Assembly: GCA_022578965.1 (NCBI GenBank)
Contig: MU400782.1
Coordinates: forward strand, 1-37,816
Length of the DNA stretch: 37,816 bases
DNA from: Xylaria sp. FL1777
Taxonomy: Eukaryota; Ascomycota; Sordariomycetes; Xylariales; Xylariaceae
Direction of reading: 5' to 3'
In this document: one piece after another, positions 19,856 to 30,950 of the stretch
Layout: every line of letters starts with the position of its first letter
Position numbering within the stretch: the stretch's first letter is position 1
Notes under the pieces: model-generated
Databases searched by the model: none
What the model was told of the DNA's origin: nothing
What the model saw: the letters and a program-made list of their open reading frames with translations, nothing else
Made by a program: the position numbers and the translations under genes

Positions 19856-22768
19856 CTACATTACGGTGCACTCTCCTTCCTGCTGTTTCCCGCCAATTTT
19901 ACTACGTGTGATGCGCTCGCGTTGGCGAGGGGCGTTTCGGCCAGAACGCTTCAGGTCCTCAAGCCGCTCCCGGGCTTTAGGGAAGTCTTGGGCTGTTGTC
20001 ACATATTAGCTATGTTATTTGCTATTCGTAAGATGACATTTTATCACTTACCAGCTGCTCGCCAGTACCATCGTTTCGCATCCTCTAAGTTAGCTGGAAC
20101 ACCAATGCCGACTTCGGTAAAATAACCCATCGCATATTCCGCCTTAGCTAGGCCGGCTTGCGCGGCTTTGCGAGCCCACAGATATGCCTCTGTGTCGCTC
20201 TGTTGTAAGACACCATCACTTCCTGTCAGATACCAGCCGCTGAGGGCCAGCTCGGACTGATGTTCCTCTTGTGTCGCAGCACGACTGTACCACATAATCG
20301 ATTGTCTAGGATCGATAGGGCAGCCTATAGAGCCATACTCGTACACGCATCCCAGACGAAACTGGCTGAATTTATAGCCGAGGTGAGCAGCTTGCTCGAA
20401 TAATTGCAGGGCATATACCTCGTCTCGAATGATCACATCATTGGGCTGGGCCGACTCATATAAAAGACCAAGTTCATGTAGCGCGTGCGGATTCTCAGCA
20501 TCGGCTCGCTCGGCAGCTCGTTTGAGCCAGCCGATCGCTTCGCGGGGATTCCTCTGCTGTCCAAGTAGACCCTTTAGAAGAATCATACCGACTTTGTACA
20601 TGGCTGGTGTATCACCTAAAGTAGCCGCACGCTTATACCATTGAATTGCCTTCAAAGGGTCCTTGCGGGTGCCCCCTCCATCGTCATTGCCAAGCTCGCA
20701 ACAGACCGCAGTACGGTACGCAGCGGCAGCATGACCTAGTTTTGCTGCGGATTGGTAGAGTGTGAATGCCTCCTTCGAGTCAGGTTCATGGCCTAAAGTA
20801 CCCCTACCCATGCAGTCGGCCAAAAAGAACATGGCGTCGAGATTTTGCGCAGTTACCAATTTCTTCAGGATCTTATGCGAATCCATGACATAACGCTCGC
20901 GTGATTTTGCCCTTGACTTCGGGTCAGGGAGTCGAGGTACAAGAACGTCTGCTGCTTCTATCAGCTTCTTAGCCAAAGTGAGCGCGGACTGCTGATCATT
21001 AGGGTCGTTCTTGATTATAGCGCGCAGACGCTCCAGCTCTTCAAGAGTGACCGGTGTTTCGGAAAGGGATAGAGGCCTCGCGTTTTGAGGTATATTCTGG
21101 GCACTGGTTTGGGGAGCAGGTGAAGGACGTCCTAGAGCTCCAGCAGCTGCAGCTGGGGTGCCGTTATAATTTCGGACGGGGGCAGGTTTGTCGTTCATAT
21201 TCACCATGGAATTCGGCATTAGACCGGGGCGGATGGGCGCCGGTGGTGCCGTTGGTGCTGGAGGTCCAGATTCAGGTCGACTTGCTGGCGGACTCACCTG
21301 CTGGGCTGACCTCGTGGCTGCAGGATTACTAGGTAAGCCAGGTCTGTATGGCTGAAATCCACCAGAAGGCAAGGGAGGATGATCGTTTGCCATCTCGAAT
21401 ACTGCGGACTGGGGCTCACGCAGATTTGGTTGTGACTTAGTTCGTGACATCTCCGGATAACGGGCGGGCCCCGGCTGAGGTATACCTGCCTGAGGCGGAG
21501 GGGCTCGCATTTGTTGATCAAACGATGACCGGTTGCCTTGACTCGGAGGAGGTGCAGATTCGAAATCCGGCATGTGTTCTCGTGACTGCTCGGGTGGATA
21601 TGACTCACCACTCATCCTCGGGTCATAGTAAGAATCGTACAGGTCCCCTATCGACCCTCGATCAGGTTCATCATTCCATCCTGGAGGCTGTAAGGCGAGA
21701 TTATTTGTTGGCAGAGGAGGGGCCTCGTCTGGATATATCCTGTGTGGAGTAGGTCGACTGCTCTGCGACGTAGCTGGTCGCGGTGGAGGCATTTGCTGTC
21801 CAGTTTGTCCATTGTAGTTCGCGCTATCCATCCGGGGAGGGGGCATGGCATTACGCATTGGATATTCATTATTCGCAGGCATGGTCATGGCTCGGGATGG
21901 GGGTCCAAAGTCATTTCGTCCAGGCGACATGGGAGGACCATAGCCATCATCGTGATAATCACCGTAGCCTTGATTCTGGGACGGAGGTGGTCCTCTTCTA
22001 GGATCGGGGTAGCCTTGCGGTGGAAACCCTCGTCCACCACTCCGTTGGCTATCCATCGATGGACGCCCGTAGTCATCCATCGAGGAATGTTGCCTAGGAC
22101 CAGGTCCTGGACCTCTACTAGCAGGCGGTCTTCCATTCATATCTAATCCAGCCATACGATCGAGGATCTGGTTTTCACGATCGCGATCCGTCTGTCGACT
22201 GTGTCCAGGGAACACGGGGAAAGGGCTGCCAAAATCTTGTTCTTCTGGACTCCTCATGGGTTGACCTGGTCGGTTGCCTGTATACGATTACTATCAGGGA
22301 AAACATTCTTGCCGACTCTCATCGCTTACCATTGAAATCCATGGTACCATTCCGATCAGGAGGCCCCGGACGACCCCCACGGCCTTGAGGTGGATATTCT
22401 CTACCAGGACCCGGCGGTGGTCCTCCCCCTCGAGGCATAGGTCCACCACGCATCGGACCGCCTCTTCCTCTTGATGGCGGTGGACGGCCTCCTCTTCCCG
22501 GACCCGGAGGTCCTCGATACATGTCCTGTTGCTGGTAACCTTGGTTGGGTGGTGGACCACCTCTTCCGTAGTTCATGTCTTGAGGTGGTGGGCCATAGTC
22601 CCGGCCGTATCCGTCGTCATACTGTTCATATCCTCCATAACCATAATCCTCCTGGTACTGGTCGTACTGTCTCTGAGGCGGTGGATATGCGCCTCCAGGG
22701 CCTCCACGGGGAGCTCGTGCAGCCGGGCCAGCGTAGGGTCGTTCTGCGTATCTGTCATCATATGCCAT
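19856..22768 (-). CDS. SKT5: Chitin synthase activator, SKT5/CHS4 family (Sel1 repeats, CaaX end)
   Basis: Three exons on the minus strand (22768-22330, 22277-20052, 19992-19856) give 933 residues. SKT5/CHS4 proteins bind and activate a class IV-type chitin synthase and help place it at the plasma membrane. The first 550 residues are disordered, rich in Pro, Gly, Arg, Gln and Tyr, and the part coded by exon 1 has many RG/GG motifs. Sel1-like repeats fill residues about 620-890 (DAMFFLADCMGRG, AIQWYKRAA, AIGWLKRAAE, SIMWYSRAA, AYLWARKAAQ, AKRWYWRAA). The last exon adds a basic tail ending CTVM, a CaaX prenylation box, as in yeast Skt5. Both introns restore phase; the last exon would be missed without splicing. 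An upstream in-frame ATG before 22768 is possible but less likely. Confidence 0.93.
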
Positions 22769-25700
22769 CGTGTCGAATGAAAGCCGTAAAGGGTCGTCAA
22801 TAGTATAGGAGCTGGTAGAAGTTGCGCAGCACACAGGACGGCGATCAACGGCGTTCTGTAGTGAATGCGACCTAAGAACCTCCCACAAGCCACAGTTCAG
22901 CTACGTAGTCTTCTTCAGCGCGAGCTCAGGTTCGCCAGGGTCATGAACAAGCCATGGGTTACGTATACAAGCTTGAAGTGATCCTTGTAGTCGACACTAT
23001 ATTCTCGCGAACGTCGTAATTAGACGTGGGGTGCTTAGAGACACTCTGAGAGAAGATGTTCGAGTCAAGTATTGTACTAGTTGGTAACGGCGAGTCGGAC
23101 GCTATGACTGTCGGTACACGTTCGGTACACGGGAATTTCGGGGCAATAATGATCGCCGGTTTCAACAAGTCTGTAGAAAGAAGCGCGGTAGGTGGGTTCA
23201 GGTCGGGTTGCAGGCGGCTCGAGACGCGCTTGGACTTTGTGCTTGTTAGTAACGCAGGTTACAGGTCGCTTATTGCTTTGAGGGCGATTTACAAGAGTAG
23301 TAGACAGTTATTTTAAGCAGTTAGGTTGCCTGTGAGGATGAGGAATGATTAGCTCAGTGTAAACTAAACCTTTGTGGGAGTCGGGTTGCCGATAGAGGTC
23401 ACACACACGTTGTCGCAAAACACTATGATTAAAGGAACGAATGATAGCCGAGGAGTCTTGCGCTTTGTTGAGGTAGATGACGATGTCGGTAGTTCGATAA
23501 CTAAGCCTGCAACAACGATTTGGCAATTAGGTGCGAAAAACGAAGCACAATGTGGGATGTCCGAAAATAGAAGTAACAAAAGCGTGGGAGGATTTGAAAG
23601 GGAGCGGAATGTGTTGTCCCCGTGAGCTGTGGCAGAGTGTGAGTGTGCTGAGGCTACGAATGCAATGCTTGTAATGCTTGTAACGTCTCAGGTACTGATT
23701 GACTGGACAGGACGGGGCGAGCCTGGGTCTGCCTGGGTGTTGTGCATGTACGTTTGTGGATGAAGGGGGGTGAAAGCGACGGGGGGGGGAGCTCGAGGGA
23801 CTGCGATGAGAAAAATGGCCGACAATGTCAATTGTATTTTGCGTAAATGAACGTCGAAAAACTTGGGAGCGGAAGTGGAACTAGAGAAAAAAAAAAGAAG
23901 GGAGAAAAAGGTGTATCAAAAGTTGTTGTTACTCAAAGAAAGAGACTGAGGAAAGAGATGGGCGGCTAGGGTAATAGTCAAAAGACGAGGTGGAAATGCG
24001 AAGTACAGTTGATGTGTACAGGGCCAGGATACATTACATGTTATACTACTACTTACAGCACCTACTAGTATACTTACTTAAGTACCTACATATGTACGCA
24101 GTATGGCCCCTCGTGCGACATGGAGTCCTGCATATTTGGATGCCTCTACACTCTACACATACTGAAGCACAGAAGGTACCTCCCCTACAGGCTACCTACC
24201 GGTACTCAGTAACGCAGATCTCGACGGCCAGCCCTGTCAATTAAACCCCTTTACTCTCTTGAGATTTACATTACACATACTGACATACCTCTCCGCTAGT
24301 TCAACAATGCGTAACTGCCTTGGGTTAAATTGCGTCCCAAGTCAAGCCTTAAAGAGGTACGAAGGAGACAAGCACGAAGCAACAATAGCTCGCTCGGCTG
24401 AATGTAGCAGCCATGTGTTGGCCGGCGGCAATATGAGCAGATCATTCGCTAATAAACGACCCCATGGCAGTACTGGATATACAGTTAATATAGGTGTTTC
24501 TATTCATACAATTTAAACTCTGCATGCCTATGCGTATGTACGTAGGTAATGATAACTGTATAATGTGGTATTTCTTTCTATCTTTGTTTGGTCCTACAAC
24601 GGGTAATTTTGAGCGGCACACTCACCCGACTGCGCCCACATCCGTCACTAGCCATTTTGGTCTAGATAGAAACCTCGTTGTTTCAATGTTGAGTTTGTGG
24701 CTTAGTCCTGCGGTACTATTCATAGCTCTCTATTGAACTTAAACTGTCTAGCTTGTCTTGAAAAAAAAGGGCGACGGGTTCATCTGTTGTCGATACGGGG
24801 TACTAGGTGGCTTGAAATCAAGGCATCGTAAAAAGCTGTGGCATAGGTAGGTAAGTATGCTACACACAACAATACATGACGACTTACTGCGTAAGTATGA
24901 GTCTCGTTGCATAAGTATGACCGTGACTGGAAACGCTTAGTCTCACCATGTACTCAACATTTGTATCAAAATGAGCAAGGGCTTGAAGCCAGCCCGTCGC
25001 TCATTGGCGTCGTTGACCCCGGCATTCCCGTCACTCAACCCGGCACCTGGACCCTTAAGAAGATCTTGCCCCCTACAATTACATCAGAAAATGGAGCATC
25101 AATTCTAAACCATCTTTTGATCCGGCCGAAATCGAGGCTTCCTGTAATTACCGAGAGAACACAGTTCTCTCCCCAAGCCGAGGCTTGACAGCTTACCGAA
25201 CTACGGCCTAAATACTGCTCATTGTAGACCGGTGAGGGAGAGATGGTTGGTTGTTAGTGCATGTCAAGGATGTCTTCCTCTGGACACAGTATCAGATCAT
25301 CAGACTTGATGCACAGTCATAATAAGGCTCGACGGCCCCCAAACTTCCAACCTGCCATCCTATCATTGTAAACAAGAATTCCAACCATGCTGTTCTTGGA
25401 ACGGGAACGGGAGGTAGGTATAGTACGCGAGACATACTGCTGCATCACTATAACCTATGAATTATCCTACCTGTCCACATCAATTGGCCATCATCTATCC
25501 CGTTTACGACACTCCACAACGTTGACTAGTCGGCAGAAGTATAGATGTGATGATATCAAATCATGCGCGCTTCGGGTAGCGAGTTACCGGTTCAGCTCCC
25601 ACATTAGCTGCAATATGATAGGAACACGATGCTGAAAGGCTGAAAGAACCAATCTTACGATCCTATTCCGCTAAGGATAATGCTCTGAGTTGTCTGCAAT

Positions 25701-25985
25701 GGTCCGCCGGTAGCTGAAGTGAGTTCGGTGACCGGTATGAAACTGCCTAGGTAGAGACTATCTTGAACTTGACGGACGGATGGGGAAACGAGGTACATAG
25801 ACTGAGTTGGCGCTAAGGTGGGGTCATACTAGTGTAAAGTGGGTACCTTATCATAGCGGGGTGGTGGGGTAGTGGTATAGCTAATTGAGCTCTAATTCAG
25901 GTACCTATTAGTTACTCCAAATTTCGACAACCTGCGCCTTGGGGAAATCTTGAAATACCTACCTACCTGAGCTAAGCACCCAGTC
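22769..25985. other. 3.2-kb stretch without a supported gene (SKT5 promoter and beyond)
   Basis: The first kilobase is purine-rich on the + strand, so pyrimidine-rich on the SKT5 coding strand, as expected of a long fungal promoter or leader. There are homopurine runs at 23883-23911 and G-runs at 23765-23770 and 23781-23789. From about 24050 the region has repeated TACCTA/TAGGTA words (24060-24085, 24176-24205, 25410, 25745, 25950-25970). Open frames are shorter than 100 codons and show no motif I recognise. An unannotated non-coding RNA or lineage-specific gene with introns cannot be excluded. Confidence 0.5.
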
Positions 25986-26411
25986 TTGTTGTGTCACAAG
26001 AAGCTTAATTCTGTCGAACAAAGTCATATTATACCTCACTCCGCTATCAATTGGTTCTATAATAATTACATGGCAAACTATATGACCTGTTTGACTACTG
26101 GAAAAGAGTTAGACGACTTTTCTAACATTATTCCTTTACGCATAGATATTTGCTGGTTGTTCGACGCTTCTGCTTTAAGGGCATGCTTCCTGAATATCTT
26201 TTCGCTTGATTTCCTTCGGCTATCTTCAATGATGATACATATCGACTCTTTCAGCAAAAAGCAACGCCTTTTCTACGTTGAGATGCTAGAAAGGGTCAAA
26301 AACGGAGAAAACCAGTGGACCGAAAAAAGGTTGCCTCCTAGCAAGATTCTTATAATTGTCCCAACTCTCCTTCAGAGAAGCCGCTTCAGCCTTCTCAACA
26401 AGTACTGGTGA
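25986..26411 (+). pseudogene. HNH-endonuclease-like fragment (probable pseudogene)
   Basis: The open stretch reads CHKKLNSVEQSHIIPHSAINW, then a spacer, DDFSNIIPLRIDICWLFD. This matches the fungal HNH_2-like pattern: a Cys near the start, a SHIIP box, a Trp-Phe-x-x-Asn segment, and an Asn-x-Ile-x-Leu-Arg-x-Asp-Ile-His box. The last conserved His is Cys here (ICWLFD), so metal binding or catalysis is probably lost. A stop lies 18 bp upstream in frame and no ATG precedes the motif. The usual N-terminal region and C-terminal tail are missing. I read it as the remnant of an accessory nuclease gene; an unrecognised upstream exon is the alternative. Confidence 0.55.
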
Positions 26412-26730
26412 GTATTCATTATTGGCGTTATTACTGCTCCAAAACTGTCATCGACATTCGGTTTCCCCATCTTTAAGTAGCGTGGCTCAAATCAGCGTCG
26501 TGGTCTTTTAGTCAAGGGAACGTATAATCCTAAGAAGAGAAGTAGTTAGCGAGATATTGGGAAAAGGCTCTTTTTTGCTTTAAACAGTCTCCCTTTAAAG
26601 ATCTAAATCGTAAAGCACCCAGGTGGTCTTTCATTTTGCATTCTTATTAAATGTATGACTACCTAATTCCCTATGCAGAACCAAATTAACTTAGCAGAAA
26701 ACACCTACGCATAAGTTTTAACCTCAATAG
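26412..26730. other. Spacer between HNH fragment and PD-(D/E)XK gene
   Basis: A 319-bp stretch, fairly AT-rich, with no supported gene. It may contain further decayed sequence of the HNH gene and the 3' UTR of the minus-strand gene. Confidence 0.4.
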
Positions 26731-28182
26731 TCAGACTGTCGACTTCCCCTCACATGAGAACCATGCTTGCAAGCCAGTATAAAACTCCTTGAGTATCCAT
26801 TTTCTGATGGCCCTGAGTGACCTGATTAAGGTAAATATCTCAATGATATCCTTAGTTGAGCCTAGGGAAATAGGACCACGTATAGTAATAGAATGCCCTT
26901 CGTCGCACGCAAAGAACACCTCCCACTCGTGACCCGTAACAACAATTAGAGGAACTGATACTAATTGAGAAGAGAATATATTGGCATTGCCGCTCTCTAT
27001 ATCGCCTTCGGTATCTTTGGTGCTACCCTCGGTGCTATCTTCTATTCCGCTCTGCAGCTCGCGCATTACAGCGTGAAGGTAGGTCATACGTTTGTGCCAG
27101 GCAGCTACCCATATACTTAGCTGTAATAGAGGGTCTCTTTGTGACGACGTTGACTTGGCCTCGATTAATACAGCGATAGGACTGATGTATATTGGTGTAT
27201 ATTTGGTCTGGTTAAAATGCGTGGACGTATCAAAACCCTGGGTAGAGCTCCATGCTATCAGATGAAAGATCCACTTCCGGAAAGGCACGGCATATCCTAA
27301 GTCGAGCACCACTACGTAGTCGACTTTCTTACCTTCACTATGTGCGGCGTCCGCCGGAGATTTCGCGCTTAAATCAGTCTGCCAGCTACTATTGCTTGGC
27401 GAGTAACTACTACTCGGCACAGGCCAGGCCGGGGGGTAAATCGGTTCGACCTGGACCCGTGGAATCGAGTTGCTGGCAATAACCGCGGACATGACGGGCT
27501 CCACGCGGACCGTAACAGCCTCGTCCTTTTTGCCTGGATCACCTAGATCATCGGGCTGTTCCGCTTCGAACGCCAGTTCCAAAAGGGGGGTATGTACGAA
27601 ATTATTCCAAGCTACCTCGTGCCGCTCTAACGTCGTTGAAAAGGCTGCGGAAAATTTGATCTTCTTAACTATAGTGAACATTCTTTTCGTTTCAGCTAGC
27701 CCGGCCTTCGTCTCGTAGAAGCTAGTTGTAGGAAGCGCTTGTCCTTCCAGATCCGAGATCTGACTTTGTAGATCTAGCGGGATGATTTCCTTTAGAAACT
27801 TGGCGGCGGCTTGAATTTCGGAGTAGAGCGACTGCACATCGGAGGGAAGGGTATCTTTACTTTCGAGCTCTTTAATGTGAACTGGCTTTTCAAGCATCTC
27901 GAGATCTGCTCTGTCCTTAATAAGACAGTGCAGCTGAGGCAGCGTAGTCGGTGGCGGTAGGTTTGTTATAAGGCCGAGAGTGTCCTCGTCGCTGGGGGAT
28001 GGCATACAATACGGGTGAGCGAATGCGTCATCGCTCACAGGGTCGTCGGTCTCACGCCGGGCACGCTTGGCGGGCCGAGTCGTGTTGTCGGCATTTTCTG
28101 GGCCAATGCTGTCGATCCAGCGTTGGATGCGAGTGACGGGATCGGCCGTGGGCGCGCGAGAGAGAAGCCGAAAGTAATTCAT
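26731..28182 (-). CDS. PD-(D/E)XK nuclease-like protein (fungal PDDEXK_12-like)
   Basis: A single exon encodes 483 residues. The N-terminal 60 residues carry a basic RPAKRARRE cluster (36-44), a possible nuclear signal. The middle is helical and variable. The C-terminal domain has the core of a PD-(D/E)XK fold: Asp288 in KKVDYVV, then Glu341-x-Lys343 in PIAVLIEAKS, then Gln354 in LLQLSIWVAAWHKRM. This arrangement matches the fungal nuclease-like family I know as PDDEXK_12, which is common as lineage-specific, often multi-copy genes of unknown role. The active-site residues look intact. It starts at the ATG at 28182 and diverges from CBP4. Confidence 0.75.
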   Translation of the reverse strand: MNYFRLLSRAPTADPVTRIQRWIDSIGPENADNTTRPAKRARRETDDPVSDDAFAHPYCMPSPSDEDTLGLITNLPPPTTLPQLHCLIKDRADLEMLEKPVHIKELESKDTLPSDVQSLYSEIQAAAKFLKEIIPLDLQSQISDLEGQALPTTSFYETKAGLAETKRMFTIVKKIKFSAAFSTTLERHEVAWNNFVHTPLLELAFEAEQPDDLGDPGKKDEAVTVRVEPVMSAVIASNSIPRVQVEPIYPPAWPVPSSSYSPSNSSWQTDLSAKSPADAAHSEGKKVDYVVVLDLGYAVPFRKWIFHLIAWSSTQGFDTSTHFNQTKYTPIYISPIAVLIEAKSTSSQRDPLLQLSIWVAAWHKRMTYLHAVMRELQSGIEDSTEGSTKDTEGDIESGNANIFSSQLVSVPLIVVTGHEWEVFFACDEGHSITIRGPISLGSTKDIIEIFTLIRSLRAIRKWILKEFYTGLQAWFSCEGKSTV

Positions 28183-28715
28183 GCTACCGATCGAGCAAAT
28201 GATTGCAGTGGTGGGTTGGGTCTACAAATAGATTGTTGATGTGTTTTGGAGGCGGTAGGCCGACTGAGATAGGTATGATGGGTGTTGTGACAATCCCGGG
28301 TGTAATTGAGAGTAAACAGTGGGTATTGATGGCAGATAAACAACAGACGCCAGATAGTAACTAAATTGGGGATAAAGGAGGAAGGAGCTACCAGACTGCC
28401 AAGGAAGTCTAGTAGGGTGTGCACAGACCCACTCATACAGCTGATTCATCCATCCCTCCAGCCACCGAACCTGTTCACTCAGCCACTTTCACCTGCCACA
28501 GTATCCCACGTACCCTATGAGCCACATGCAAGCCACACCCAGGTAAGTATTATTAGCCACATATTATGGAGGCGGACCTACATAGGTACCTACTGTAGGT
28601 AGACTTTCGTCATTGACATTCAAGCTTCAACAGGCTCATCAAACCTATCAAAAGCACCGCGTCTTCCCTTCTCCCGACCGCCTTGCTGCGCCCAACACAA
28701 TACCACGCGCGCAGA
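28183..28715. promoter_or_regulatory. Divergent promoter region between PD-(D/E)XK gene and CBP4
   Basis: The flanking genes point away from this 533-bp region. It contains a TACCTA/TAGGTA cluster at about 28576-28601 about 115 bp before the CBP4 ATG. No gene is supported. Confidence 0.5.
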
Positions 28716-29391
28716 ATGGCAGCGAGATCAGGACGATTAGGCACATGGCTTAAGATGCTAGCCGTGTAAGCAATGTCCCCCTTGACTAGGTACTATAATT
28801 AGCTACCCAGCGCGAAGCCACCAACAGTACCAAGACCAACATGACTGACATTTTCCCGGGGGATGTCGCAACAGCGGTGGCGGAGTATGCGTCGGTGGTC
28901 CGGCATTCGTCATGTGGGTGCAACCGACGGACGAGGAGCTCTTCAAGAAATACAACCCCGAGCTGCAGAAGAAGAGCCTCGAGCGCCGCTACGAGAAACA
29001 AAAGGAGTTTGACGACTTCGTCACCCGTTTGAAGGAGTATTCGAAGTCGGATAAGCCGAGTACGCGATCCCTCTACTCTCCTTCTTTGTCGTTCCATTAA
29101 GCGATTAATGAAAGTTGTGATGCTTTCAGGAGATCATATATGTATATGTACACACGCATATACGGTTATGTTGAACCACTGGCTGACGGTTGGGTTTATT
29201 AACTAGTATGGATTGTGCAAGAAGAAGAGGCGCGGAAGCAAGTCCAGGATAGTTTGCAGCGAGACCGCGAGAAGCAAGAGGAGGCGAAAGCAAAAGAGGA
29301 GGCCATGTTGAGGGCGGCCGGGCTATTAGCAGGCGCTGGGGAACCAGAGGGCACGGGAAAGTCGAATTTAACTAATGACCCGGTACGATGA
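28716..29391 (+). CDS. CBP4: Cytochrome b mRNA-processing/assembly factor CBP4
   Basis: Three exons (28716-28765, 28875-29059, 29207-29391) give 139 residues. CBP4 binds newly made cytochrome b with Cbp3-Cbp6 during bc1 complex assembly in the mitochondrial inner membrane. Splicing exon 1 ([17 protein letters not shown]) to exon 2 yields a short membrane segment with GGPAFVMW, then the family hallmark [17 protein letters not shown]. Exon 3 begins at the KPIW junction and continues as a charged coiled-coil tail. Both junctions restore conserved sequence. The long first intron holds TGACT-type branch candidates. A translation starting inside exon 2 at the internal Met would lack the membrane part. 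Confidence 0.93.
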
Positions 29392-29681
29392 GGCTTCAGG
29401 TGGTCATTCTCTAAAAGTTCCGCTATAGTTGTCTATGCATATTACATACATTGGGGGGGGGTTCTCAAGGGTTTGGCGTTTAGGAAACCGGGGCTCAAAC
29501 AGAGCGGTTTGTACACTACCTATATTATGTTCCGCGTATGATGGTGTACATAACGCATTATTCGTAGAAAATCAGGAGGCTTGGGGATTTGCATCGACTC
29601 ACTGCAGTCGCGTAAGGCCGTGTCTACGCTGAATGGCAACATACGTATCGCCAGCATGATAATCAACGGCAAATTCCATAA

Positions 29682-30950
29682 TCACAATGTAATTTCTCGT
29701 TCTACGCTCGCTATCCTCGTATCAAGCAACTGGCGGATCTGTCTCCATCTCTCCGCCAGGATATCCTTCTGCAGCTGTTCGCCGACCTCCAGACGCCGAA
29801 TCCGCTCTATCGTACCGTCGACCTTGGCCACGTATTCCCGCAACAACTCCAACAGCAGCTTGTCCACAGCCATCTGACTAGCCTCGCCATCATCATTCCC
29901 GTTAACGAACCGCATCCACTCCCCGACCTTGCAGCACAGCAGCCGCAGCGCCACCTGCGTCCGATGACACACCGTCTCTCGATCCAGGACGTAACCCCCG
30001 AGGAACCCAGCCTCCTCGAGCCGCTCCCTCTGTCGCGCGTCCAGCCTCTGCAGCACGACGTCGTCGAGCAAGGTCTCGTCCCAGCAATTCTCCGCCATAA
30101 CGAACCCGTACTCGACGAGCAGGAAATCGCCGCCGTGACGCCCGTAGCAGATCTTGACCTCGTCGCCCCGCCGATACGGCGCCGTGGCGCGGAACGCAAA
30201 GCCGTCGCTGCCGAACGCGACGTGGCAGCCGCCCTCGTCGCCGTGGTTGAAGAGGTCCGCCACGGGCTGCAGCGCCATGTAGTCGTCCTTGGAGGTGCCG
30301 CGCCGCCGCCTCAGCGCCGCATCGACGTAGTAGAAGGTGCGCGAGTTGACGAGCAGCCAGGCGTGTCGGTAGCCGTCGTCGTCGCCGCCGCCATCACCCC
30401 GCCGCGTCCCCCTCAGCTCCGGGAACGCCGTCGCGGCGTGGCCCCGGTCCCGGCTGAACTTGGCCTGCTGCTTCGCCAGCAGCCCCCGGCTCTGCGCCGG
30501 CAGCAGCGCCTGCAGCTCCGCGGGCCACGTCAGCGGCATGCCTGCGAGGTCGGCGGCGCGCGGCACCACGGCGTCCCACGGCGCGTACTTGGCGCTCTTG
30601 TCGAGCGTCAGGTCAGCGGCCAGGATCCCGTGCACCGAGATGCTGGTCTCCGAGAGCTTGCGGAGACGCGCCTTTGGCACTGTGGATAGTGTCCGTAGAC
30701 AATTTGTTGGCACCTCGAGGACGATCTCGTCGGCCTTTATTTCAAGGTTGGATTGGTTAGTTTGGTACATTAAAATGAGATGATCTTAGGGTCTAGATAA
30801 GTTGATCAATGAAATTTAGGTGCGGCTTACTTGGATGTTGCGCGTCGCGAGCACTCCTATGCCGCATCCTGGTATGCGCTTCGGTGCGATCCCGTTGAGC
30901 TTCACACCGTGGCTTGTTGCCCAATCTAGAAGTTCTTGGAGAGGGTCCAT
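29682..30950 (-). CDS. SET-domain protein lysine methyltransferase (RKM/SETD3-type)
   Basis: Two exons on the minus strand (30950-30831, 30734-29682) give 390 residues. The start MDPLQELLDWATSHGV, the Gly-rich GCGIGVLATRNI, the NHGDEGG box and the GDEVKICYGRHGGDFLLVEYGFV block are those of the SET-Rubisco-LSMT class (yeast Rkm, human SETD3/6), which methylates Lys or His in non-histone proteins such as ribosomal proteins. The NH and GxxLL-x-EYGF motifs that bind S-adenosylmethionine are intact. The intron has a strong ACTAAC branch site. The C-terminal helices (LLRLLCCKVGEW region) fit a substrate-binding domain. Substrate is unknown. The middle of exon 2 is far richer in GC than its ends. 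Confidence 0.9.

Noticed and set aside
21054..22146. + strand open frames over SKT5
   Set aside because: Composition follows the Pro/Gly-rich coding strand of SKT5; there are no independent motifs.
23056..25188. Several 60-93-codon open frames upstream of SKT5
   Set aside because: No motif, no consistent codon bias and no clear splice structure; not called as genes.
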